DNA of 11,023 bases, taken from assembly GCA_026786045.1 (NCBI GenBank), contig JAJAYV010000036.1, positions 1 through 11,023 of the forward strand, in the 5' to 3' direction. A model generated the notes under the pieces. That model saw nothing but the letters and a program-made list of their open reading frames with translations. It was not told the origin of the DNA and searched no databases. The stretch's first letter is position 1, and each line of letters starts with the position of its first letter. Positions 1-6,487 of the stretch are shown here, piece by piece. Position numbers and translations under genes: made by a program. The stretch is from Frankiaceae bacterium (lineage in GTDB: Bacteria > Actinomycetota > Actinomycetes > Mycobacteriales > SCTD01).

Positions 1-2
1 GC

Positions 3-41
3 ACCGCGCTGGACGACCTCGCCGAGACCTGCCGCACCTGA
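3..41 (+). CDS. possible C-terminal tail of an upstream gene
   Basis: The third forward frame is open from the left edge and ends at a TGA at 39-41, giving the tail TALDDLAETCRT. The composition looks like a coding C-terminus, but twelve residues cannot identify a family. A competing frame on the minus strand is also open from about position 160 to the left edge, with a possible GTG at 158-160. The strand of the gene at this edge is therefore not settled. Confidence 0.3.
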   Translation, partial: TALDDLAETCRT

Positions 42-383
42 TCCTGCGTCCAGGCGTCAGACGGCGGTCGTCCGGACGATCCCGACGTGGGCCGACTGCC
101 GCCGACGTCGTCCCCACGCAGGTCGTAGCGGGTGAGGTCGGCCCCGCCGCCCTCCCGCACCCTCCGGTCCTTCTTGATCGTCAGAGGATCCGGTCTCGTA
201 GGACGGCTTGCTGTCGGCTGACGGCACAGATCCTTCTGTCGATCAGCTGAGCACGACGGGCGACCGCCGGCTCGCCTCGGGCGCACTGTCTCGTAGCCAC
301 GTCGAGTCACAGGCGCAGGCGGCCACTACCACTCACCTCCCACAGAACATTTTACGAAAAGTGTTGCTGTGCGGTGCTTCTCG
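42..383. other. non-coding stretch upstream of the DUF222/HNH gene
   Basis: No convincing gene is seen here. A forward frame runs open from 208 into the DUF222 gene, but its residues before 433 do not resemble the family and no ribosome binding site precedes its start. Near 346-367 lies an A/T-rich patch that is unusual for this DNA, with a TTTT/AAAA dyad, just upstream of the promoter elements described separately. A minus-strand frame from about 160 to the left edge could be the start of an outgoing gene, but I cannot support it. Confidence 0.5.
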
Positions 384-392
384 TTATCCACA
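384..392 (+). promoter_or_regulatory. DnaA-box-like 9-mer TTATCCACA
   Basis: The nonamer is an exact match to the classical DnaA box. It lies five bases upstream of the -35 element of the DUF222/HNH promoter. Only one copy is present and no origin genes are nearby, so this is not an origin. Chance occurrence is possible. Confidence 0.25.
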
Positions 393-396
393 ACCC

Positions 397-425
397 TTGT
401 GCGGCCGGGCTGGATGGCGTAGCAT
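397..425 (+). promoter_or_regulatory. promoter of the DUF222/HNH gene, apparently leaderless
   Basis: A -35-like TTGTGC (397-402) and a -10-like TAGCAT (420-425) are separated by exactly 17 bases. The -10 box ends seven bases before the GTG at 433, so transcription would begin at or next to the start codon. There is no Shine-Dalgarno sequence, which fits leaderless translation, a common arrangement in actinobacteria. Confidence 0.6.
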
Positions 426-440
426 CGAACACGTGTTCGC
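425..440. promoter_or_regulatory. LexA operator (SOS box) over the -10 edge and start codon
   Basis: The sequence TCGAACACGTGTTCGC matches the mycobacterial/actinobacterial SOS box TCGAAC-N4-GTTCGA at 11 of its 12 fixed bases; only the last differs. It begins at the final base of the -10 hexamer and covers the GTG start at 433, so bound LexA would block transcription initiation. REP13E12-family genes are known members of the mycobacterial LexA regulon, which supports the call. Confidence 0.75.
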
Positions 441-2081
441 ACCCGACGTCGTGGTCGTCTTCGCCCCTACTGAGTCGGCTCCGCCGCGCCCGGCCGCCGG
501 CGTGCCCGTCGCGGATGAGGCCCCGGCCCCGGATGAGGTGCCAGCTTCGGCCGCGGTGCCTGCCTTCGGCGCCGTGCCTACCCCAGACGAGGTGCCGGCT
601 TCAGGGGACGTGGCCGTGCTGCGCCGGACGATCGCCGTGCTGGCCGGGGTGGACCCGGTCGCTCTGCCGGGGGCGCAGGCGTTGGCCGATGCGACGGCGT
701 TGCTGACGGCCCGGACCGAGCTGGATGCGTTGCTGCTGCGCCGGCTGGGTGATGTCGACGTCCGCCAGCTGCACCGGCTCGATGCGAGCCCGACCATCTC
801 AGCCTGGGTGCGGGCGAAGGGCAGCCCGGTCGACATCGCGACCGTTACCTTGGCGACGCGGCTGTCCCGGCTGCCCGGGGTCGCCGACGCCGTTCAGTCC
901 GGGCTGATCAGCCCGGCCGCGGCGGCCCGGGTCTCGACCGCGCTCGCGAAGCTCCGGCCGCTGGTGGACCGCCCGGACGGGCTGATCGACGGCCAGCCCG
1001 GTGAGGCGGTGGTGGCCGCGGTGGTCTGCGACGGCGTCCTGGGCCTGGTCGGCCAGGCCCTGGGCGGGGTGGCCGGCGACGACGGCAGGGTCGTGGAGCT
1101 GGACGCGCAGCTGTCGGAGATCAGCTGCTGGCCGACCAGCCAGCTGACCCGGCTCCGAGCCGCGTTCGTCCTGCTCGCCGCGCACCTGCCCGCCACCGAC
1201 CTGCCCGGCCGCCGACCTGCCGGCCGCCCTGGCTGAGCTGGTCGATGCGCTGCTGCCGGTGCAGCTCGAGCAACGCGCGGCCCGCGCCGCCGAACAGGCC
1301 CAGCTCGCCCTGAGCCGCAACAGCGACGGCTCGGGCTGGTTGCTGCGCGGCCAGCTGGACCTGGAGTGCGGCGAGCTGCTGTTCACCGCACTGACCGCGA
1401 TGCACGGCGTGGATCCGGACAACGTCGTGGACACCGCAGCCTGGCAGACCCTGCGCGAGAGCGGCTGGCAGTTCGCCGACCCGATCCCCGACCAGCTCCC
1501 CGACCAGCTCCCCGACCAGCTGCAGCGCCCCGGCGGGCCGTGCAGCACCCCGCGGTCGCACGCCCGCCGGTGGCACGACGCCCTCAAGCTGCTCCTGCGC
1601 GCCACCCTGGACAGCGCCGCCCTCGGGCAGCGGGACAAGGCCGCCCCGCACCTGGACGTCACAACCAGCCTGGCCGCCCTGAACAGCGACCCCGGCGCCC
1701 GGCCCGCGACCGGCGCCTCCGGCGCCCGGCTGCCACTGAGCCTGGTCAAGCAGTGGTGGTGCGACGCGCACATCACCCGCTACGTCCTCGGGCCTGGGCC
1801 ATCGGGTGCTGGCCGTCAGCCACACCGAACGCACCCTCAAAGCCCACGAACGGCGGGTCAAGAAGCTCGAGACCGCAGGAGTCTGTCAAGGCGCCGGCTG
1901 CCCCCGCGGCCCAGGCCACCCCCTGATCCCGCACCACGTCCAGCCGTGGGCCAGCACCGGCCGCACCAGCCTCGACCAGACGGTGCTGCTGTGCGCGCAG
2001 ACCCACAACCAGCTCCACCGCGGCCTGACAGTCACCCTGAAGGACGGCCGACGACTCAACGAGAACGGCTGGGTGGAGTGA
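433..2081 (+). pseudogene. DUF222 / HNH endonuclease (REP13E12-like), two frameshifts
   Basis: The reading frame begins at the leaderless GTG 433 (MFAPDVVVVFAP), passes through a Pro/Ala/Val/Glu-rich spacer with DEVPAS-like repeats, then the long helical DUF222 region. It ends in an HNH nuclease domain with CQGAGC, IPHHVQPW and LLCAQTHNQLH motifs, stopping at 2081. The protein is split over three frames. An extra base near 1207-1208 moves it from frame 1 to frame 2 (restoring DLPAALAELVDALLP). A second extra base in the GGG at 1790-1792 moves it to frame 3 (restoring ITRYVLGLGHRVLAVSHTERTLK). Both lesions are single-base gains in G/C runs. All three parts are otherwise well conserved, so this is either a very recent pseudogene or assembly error. 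The family is multicopy in actinobacteria and its cellular role is not established; nuclease activity is inferred from the HNH motif. Control is probably by LexA. Confidence 0.85.
1486..1521 (+). repeat. three perfect 12-bp tandem units in the DUF222 coding region
   Basis: The unit CCCCGACCAGCT occurs three times without a gap or mismatch. It encodes a Pro-Asp-Gln-Leu repeat within the DUF222 part of the split gene. Because the unit length is a multiple of three, copy-number change would not shift the frame. Confidence 0.9.
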
Positions 2082-2108
2082 GCGGGAACGGACCACGCAG
2101 GTAGGCAC

Positions 2109-2140
2109 GCATGACGAGCAGGCTGACTACATGGTCATGC
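2109..2140 (+). terminator. inverted repeat downstream of the DUF222/HNH gene
   Basis: GCATGAC (2109-2115) and GTCATGC (2134-2140) form perfect 7-bp arms separated by 18 bases, 27 bases past the stop of the HNH frame. There is no T-tract and the loop is long, so the terminator role is a weak suggestion. Confidence 0.25.
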
Positions 2141-2225
2141 TCCCTGGCTCGGTTCGGGGGGCGTGCTGGGGCCGCTGAGTCGCCAGCAGGTCTGCTGAGT
2201 CCCGGCGCTCCCCTGTGCCACGCGA

Positions 2226-2260
2226 CAGCCCCCGCCCGGCTGAGAGCCGGACGGGGGCTG
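2226..2260. terminator. strong hairpin terminator after the DUF4331-CWB2 gene
   Basis: Arms of 15 bases (2226-2240 and 2246-2260) pair with a single mismatch (2235/2251) around a 5-base loop. The G+C-rich stem begins 17 bases beyond the stop of the minus-strand gene. No U-tract follows, as is usual in actinobacteria. It sits between convergent genes and could stop transcription from both sides. Confidence 0.8.
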
Positions 2261-2277
2261 GTTCGTGCGACAGGGCC

Positions 2278-4635
2278 CTACTGCTTGGACGGGTCCTGAA
2301 GCGGGTCGTTACTGTTTGCCGCGTCCGTGGCAGCTGCCACGACCGCCTCGCTCACCGCAGCCGGACCACCGAAGACGTGACCGCCCTCGAGGGTGATCGA
2401 CTCGTCGGCGAGGTAGCCGGCGGTGACGGTGCCGAGCGTGCTCGGGTTGACGGTCAGCACGATGACGCTGCCCTCGACCCCGGCGTGCGGGCCACCGGTC
2501 AGCGCGTCGGCGAAGACATCGCCACGCGCCAGGTTGACGTGCAGGCGCGGGAAGCCGAGCTCGCCGGTGGCGAACTTGGCCATCGCGACCGCCGTGGCGA
2601 AGCGGTCACCACCGTAGATGCGCTTGACCATGACGTCTCCACCGTCGGACAGGGCCGTAGCCGTGGCCTCGGACACTGCCGCCGGTCCACCGGCGAGCAG
2701 GACCCGCTCGATGCCGAGCTCGTCGAGTGCCGCCCTGGTGAAGGCGTTTACCGAGCCTGTCGGGGTGAGCAGGATCGGGAACTGCGCCCGGTAGGAGATC
2801 GGGCCGGACACCAAGGCGTCTGCCAGGATGTCGCCGCGAGCGACGATCGCCGTAGCCGCACCGACGTATTCGGCCGGCGGGGTGGTGGCGATGAGCGCAG
2901 CGGTCTCGTACCGGTCCTGACCGCCGACGCGGCTGACATCGTAGGCCGCGTCCAAGGACGCGAACTGCGCGGGGCTCACCGCGGCAGGGCCGCCGAGCAC
3001 GATGATCCGCTCAGCACCCAGCTCCTCGATGGCGGCCCGTGTGACGGCCGGCAGCGAGCCCGGGGTCGTCAGCAGGATCGGGGCGTCCTCGAAGCCGGCG
3101 AGGTAGTTGCCGGCCAGGGAGTCGGGCAGGTTGCGGTCCATGCCGCTCGCCAGCAGCACCGTGTCGGACGTGCCGAAGGTGTCCAGGGCGATCTCGGCAG
3201 CCGTGCCGAAGCGGTCCGGGCCGGCCAGTCGCTCGAAGCCCTGGAACTGCGACTGGTTGACCGCGCTGTTGTTCGGCAGCGCGACGTACGGGAACGTGTC
3301 GCCGAACGGCAGGTCGTTGCTGTCCACCGCGTCGCTCAGGTCGTTCGCGGCGCCGACGAGCTCGCCCTCCACGACCTGCAGCGAGATGTCGACCACGTCG
3401 TCGGCCAGGCGACGGCCGTTCGGGTAGCCGGCGACATCTCCGCCGATCACACCGAGGCGGTTCGGGTTCGCACTCGGCGGGATGCTGGTGTTGAGACGGA
3501 GCATCTCACCGGGCGCAGCCGTGGCGACGCCCTGGTTGACCTCCAGCGAGTTGACGTCCGGGACACCCGTCAGGAAGACCTGGACCAAGTCGTTGCGGGG
3601 GGTCGCCGGCGCGGGGATGCCGTAGAGCGCCTCGACCAGCTTGGGCACCTCGGGGTCGGTGACGTACGGCAGGAACTGTCCGTCCTTGGCCGGGGTGGAG
3701 GCGTTGAAGCGGTCCTTGTCCTTGAGCGGGATGACCAGCTCGTTGACCAGCGGGTTGCCCAGGCGCGAGACCTGCACGAACTCCCCGGTCTGCGTCTCGG
3801 TGCCGTCAGCAGCCAGGACCCGCGTCTTCGGCAGCGACGTCGTGCTCCACACGCCGATGACCGGGTTGTTGTCGGCGTCGGCGTTGAGCGCCAGCGCCTC
3901 CTTCGGCAGCTGCAGCGCCAGGGTCTGGACGTTGCGACCGTTCAGCGTGTCGTTGCCGACCTCGTCGAAGTCCGGCGCGCCGTACAGCAGGTCGAAGACG
4001 CGCAGGTCCAGGAAGAAGCTGTCGTCGGCCTGGCCGGCGAAGGCCTCGCCGCCGAGCCCGGCAGCCACGTCGACGATGGCGTCCTCACGCAGGGCCTCGT
4101 AGTCCGGCATGGACGCCGGCCCGACGTTCGACGGCGCGACGGGCGCGTTGTCGAGCAGCAGGACCGGGGCAGCGCCGGCTACGACGACTTCCAGGTCGTA
4201 GAACTGCCGGAAGTTGAGATCCGGGTCGTCGAAGGACTCCACGACACCGGTGTTGTACAGGAACGTGTCCTGGGTCCGGTAGGTGTCGGTGAAGGTCCAC
4301 CGGTAGGTGAGGTCGGCGACCGCGTCACCGTTGTTGTCGACGTTGACCTCGTAGCGGGCGTCGGCGTCGAACTTGTAGAAGTTCGGCCCGCCGTCCGGCT
4401 CCTCGTTCGGCCAGAAGTTCGCGAGCAGCGTGACGCTGTCCGGGTCGTCCGGGCTGACGAAGGTGTAGACGTCGGTGTTGTCGATCTCCGGGTTGAAGGA
4501 GGTGAACGGGGCCTCGCGGTGGCTGGAGGCGTTGCTCGTCGCGGGGGCGAGCAGTGCCATGCCGGCCACGCCGGTGGCGGCGGCCGCGAGCAGGGCGATC
4601 GGACGCCTGCCCCGGCTCATGGTCGGTCGTGCCAT
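2278..4635 (-). CDS. secreted DUF4331 protein with three C-terminal CWB2 repeats
   Basis: The 785-residue product starts with a basic n-region and hydrophobic signal peptide ending near NASSHREAPF; the SHREAP motif marks the mature start of DUF4331 proteins. The DUF4331 module fills about residues 40-460, with the conserved NFYKF, DNNGDAVADLTYRWTF, NTGVV, FAGQADDSFFLDLRVFDLLYG, SRLGNPLVNE and YPNGRRLADDVVDI segments. Three cell wall binding type 2 repeats (PF04122) follow at about 469-557, 569-656 and 672-764. Each runs from an R(L/V/I)xGxDR(F/Y)xTA motif to GGPAAVS. CWB2 repeats attach proteins non-covalently to the wall, so this copy should be surface-bound. I chose ATG 4635 because AGGGAG (4640-4645) precedes it and it aligns with the MARP start of the neighbouring paralog. 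An upstream ATG at 4683 overlaps the paralog's stop (ATGA) and would add 16 residues ahead of the signal peptide. DUF4331 function is unknown. Confidence 0.93.
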   Translation of the reverse strand: MARPTMSRGRRPIALLAAAATGVAGMALLAPATSNASSHREAPFTSFNPEIDNTDVYTFVSPDDPDSVTLLANFWPNEEPDGGPNFYKFDADARYEVNVDNNGDAVADLTYRWTFTDTYRTQDTFLYNTGVVESFDDPDLNFRQFYDLEVVVAGAAPVLLLDNAPVAPSNVGPASMPDYEALREDAIVDVAAGLGGEAFAGQADDSFFLDLRVFDLLYGAPDFDEVGNDTLNGRNVQTLALQLPKEALALNADADNNPVIGVWSTTSLPKTRVLAADGTETQTGEFVQVSRLGNPLVNELVIPLKDKDRFNASTPAKDGQFLPYVTDPEVPKLVEALYGIPAPATPRNDLVQVFLTGVPDVNSLEVNQGVATAAPGEMLRLNTSIPPSANPNRLGVIGGDVAGYPNGRRLADDVVDISLQVVEGELVGAANDLSDAVDSNDLPFGDTFPYVALPNNSAVNQSQFQGFERLAGPDRFGTAAEIALDTFGTSDTVLLASGMDRNLPDSLAGNYLAGFEDAPILLTTPGSLPAVTRAAIEELGAERIIVLGGPAAVSPAQFASLDAAYDVSRVGGQDRYETAALIATTPPAEYVGAATAIVARGDILADALVSGPISYRAQFPILLTPTGSVNAFTRAALDELGIERVLLAGGPAAVSEATATALSDGGDVMVKRIYGGDRFATAVAMAKFATGELGFPRLHVNLARGDVFADALTGGPHAGVEGSVIVLTVNPSTLGTVTAGYLADESITLEGGHVFGGPAAVSEAVVAAATDAANSNDPLQDPSKQ

Positions 4636-4679
4636 GGAGCTCCCTCGGGAGGTAGGTGGAGTGTTCGAGTGGGAAGCGG

Positions 4680-6182
4680 TCATGACCGGTTCACCGCCTG
4701 GTTGTGGGGCTGCGCGACGTACGGGAACCCGTCGAGGAAGTCGACGTCGTTGCTGTCGACCTGGTCGTCGAACAGCGCGATGGTCGCGGCAGGAGTGCCG
4801 GTCAGAGCGCCCTCGAGCACCTTGAGCTCGATGTCCGTGACGTCGTCGGTGAGACGACGGCCGTTCGGGTAGCCCTGGAGGTCACCCTCCAGCACGCCGA
4901 GCCGCTTGGGGTCGGCGGTCACCGGGACGCTCATGTTCAGACGCAGCATCTCCGACGGCTTGAAGATCGCGTCGTCGTTGTCGCGGTTGAGCAGCAGGCT
5001 GTTGAGGTCGGCCTCGAGAGCCGGCACGCTGCCGAGGCAGTTGGCGTTCGTCGACTTCTTGCAGACACCGGTCAGGAAGACCTCGATGAGGTCCTCGCGC
5101 TGGGTGCCCGGGGTGGCCGCGTCGGTGTCCGGCTCGATGTCCAGGCCGTAGATGAGGTCGATGAGCTTGGGGACCTCGGGGTTCTGGACGTAGCTCAGGA
5201 AGCTGCCGGCGTCGTTGACGGGCTCGGACGCGTTGAACTTGTCCTTGTCCTTGATCGGGATGACGACCTCGTTGACCAGCGGGTTGCCCAGACGGGACAC
5301 CTGGGTCAGGTCCGCGCTGCTGTTGACCTCGAACGCGGCGGCGTCGGTGCCGGGCAGCACGCGTGTGGTCGGACGGCTGGTGGTCGTCCAGATGCCGACG
5401 ACCGGGTTGCCTGTGGCCGACGCGTCGCCGTTGAGCGCCAGGTCGGTCTTGGGCACCTCGAGCGCGATCGTCTGGACGTTGTAGCCGTCAAGCGTGTCGA
5501 CGCCCACCTCGGACAGATCGCCGCCGTAGAGCAGGTCGAAGATGCGCAGGTCGAGGAAGAAGCTGTCGTCGGCCTGACCGGCGAAGGACTCGCCGCCGCC
5601 CGGGACGTCGCGCAGGGTGCCCTCCCGGATCGCCGGGTAGTCCGGCATGGAGGTCGGGCCTACGTTGGACGGCGCCACGGGGGCATCGTTGAGCAGGACC
5701 GTCGTCGGGCCGCCCTCGCGGATCTCCACCAGGTCGTAGGTCTGGCGGAAGTTCAGGTCGGTGTCCTCGAAGGAGTCGACAACGCCGGTGTTGTAGAGGA
5801 TCGTGTCCTCGGTGCGGTACGAACTGGTGAACGTCCACCGGTAGGTGATGTCGGCGACCGAGTCACCGTCGTTGTCGATGTTGATGTCGTAGGCACTGCC
5901 GTCGTCGGCGAACTTGTAGAAGTTCGGCCCACCCTGTGGGTCTGCGAAGGGCCACCAGTTCCCGATCAGCGTGACCGAGTCCTCATCGTCCGGGCTGACG
6001 AAGGCGTAGAGATCAGTGTTGTCGGCCTCTGCGTCCTCGGAGATGAAGGGCGCCTCGCGGTGGCTGGACGCCGAGCTCGTTGTTGGTGCCAGCAGCACGG
6101 CCGTGCCGGCCAGGCCGGTGGCTGCGGTGGCGGCGAGCGCGATGGCGCGTCGGCGCCGGCTCGTCCTGGGTGGTCTTGCCAT
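4680..6182 (-). CDS. secreted DUF4331 protein without wall anchor
   Basis: This 500-residue protein has an Arg-rich n-region (TSRRRRAIAL, faintly Tat-like) and an Ala-rich hydrophobic core. A likely cleavage lies in the SSASS stretch before HREAPF. The rest is a DUF4331 module collinear with its neighbour, including NFYKF, DNDGDSVADITYRWTF, NTGVV, AGQADDSFFLDLRIFDLLYG, SRLGNPLVNE and YPNGRRLTDDVTDI. It stops exactly where the neighbour continues into CWB2 repeats (FPYVAQPHNQAVNRS). A loop with Cys374 and Cys382, absent from the paralog, could form a disulphide outside the cell. The DxDNDGD segment near 103-110 resembles calcium-binding acidic loops; this is inference. AAGGAG (6187-6192) lies four bases before the ATG. 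It is the first gene of a two-gene operon: its TGA overlaps an ATG that reads into the second gene. Function unknown. Confidence 0.94.
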   Translation of the reverse strand: MARPPRTSRRRRAIALAATAATGLAGTAVLLAPTTSSASSHREAPFISEDAEADNTDLYAFVSPDDEDSVTLIGNWWPFADPQGGPNFYKFADDGSAYDINIDNDGDSVADITYRWTFTSSYRTEDTILYNTGVVDSFEDTDLNFRQTYDLVEIREGGPTTVLLNDAPVAPSNVGPTSMPDYPAIREGTLRDVPGGGESFAGQADDSFFLDLRIFDLLYGGDLSEVGVDTLDGYNVQTIALEVPKTDLALNGDASATGNPVVGIWTTTSRPTTRVLPGTDAAAFEVNSSADLTQVSRLGNPLVNEVVIPIKDKDKFNASEPVNDAGSFLSYVQNPEVPKLIDLIYGLDIEPDTDAATPGTQREDLIEVFLTGVCKKSTNANCLGSVPALEADLNSLLLNRDNDDAIFKPSEMLRLNMSVPVTADPKRLGVLEGDLQGYPNGRRLTDDVTDIELKVLEGALTGTPAATIALFDDQVDSNDVDFLDGFPYVAQPHNQAVNRS

Positions 6183-6317
6183 GGGGCTCCTTCGAGGAAG
6201 CGCAGACCCCGGGTGAGGGGCGCGGTCATCAGGGCTGTGAGCGCAGGCTCACCGAGCTGTCGTCCGTCACGCTGACGGCCCCGCGCCTCCCCTCATCTGG
6301 ACGTACGTTCGGCATGC

Positions 6318-6350
6318 CTTCGATGAACCGGGCCGTCCGGTTCGACGAAG
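6318..6350. promoter_or_regulatory. 33-bp imperfect palindrome in the divergent intergenic region
   Basis: Arms 6318-6331 and 6337-6350 match at 12 of 14 positions around a 5-base centre. The inner core GAACCGG/CCGGTTC (6325-6343) is perfect. It lies about 140 bases upstream of both divergent genes. The size and symmetry fit a dimeric regulator operator, though an RNA hairpin is equally possible on sequence alone. Confidence 0.45.
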
Positions 6351-6368
6351 CACTGCCTGAGAACTCGT

Positions 6369-6383
6369 ACGTTCCAGGAACGT
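6369..6383. promoter_or_regulatory. 15-bp palindrome ACGTTCCAGGAACGT
   Basis: Perfect 7-bp arms flank one central base. The 9-mer CGTACGTTC that overlaps its left side (6366-6374) is repeated exactly at 6302-6310. This is a candidate operator. It also overlaps the possible sigma-factor promoter at 6377-6402. Confidence 0.4.
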
Positions 6384-6402
6384 CCTGCGTCGTACCTAGG
6401 TT
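6377..6402 (+). promoter_or_regulatory. possible ECF-sigma-type promoter, GGAAC-N18-GTT
   Basis: GGAAC (6377-6381) is followed after exactly 18 bases by GTT (6400-6402), the layout of SigR/SigH/SigE-like promoters in actinobacteria. It would give a leader of about 80 bases for the TPR gene. The motif is short and could occur by chance; an 8-bp palindrome ACCTAGGT overlaps its downstream end. Confidence 0.3.
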
Positions 6403-6434
6403 CTTATGCAGACGGAAGGCAATCTGTTACAGCA

Positions 6435-6463
6435 TTGACATGCTTCGCAGCCGTCCGTAGTCG
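6435..6463 (+). promoter_or_regulatory. candidate promoter of the TPR gene
   Basis: A perfect -35 TTGACA (6435-6440) is followed after 17 bases by TAGTCG, a poor -10. The position, 25 bases ahead of the GTG at 6488 and ahead of AGAAGGAG (6476-6483), is suitable. The weak -10 means it may need an activator or may not be the real start site. Confidence 0.4.
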
Positions 6464-6487
6464 GATGAACCCGTCAGAAGGAGCCGC

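Noticed and set aside
2174..2201. 8-bp direct repeat GCTGAGTC spaced 20 bases
   Set aside because: Too short and isolated; no mobile element or attachment-site structure around it.
2215..4872. Very long open frame on the plus strand opposite the DUF4331-CWB2 gene
   Set aside because: It is an antisense shadow of G/C-biased codons; its composition is Arg/Val/Glu/Gly-rich low complexity without recognisable domains, while the minus strand encodes clear families.
4704..6275. Long open frame on the plus strand opposite the anchor-less DUF4331 gene
   Set aside because: Same effect: a shadow with biased composition and no domain, crossing the real gene's start and ribosome binding site.
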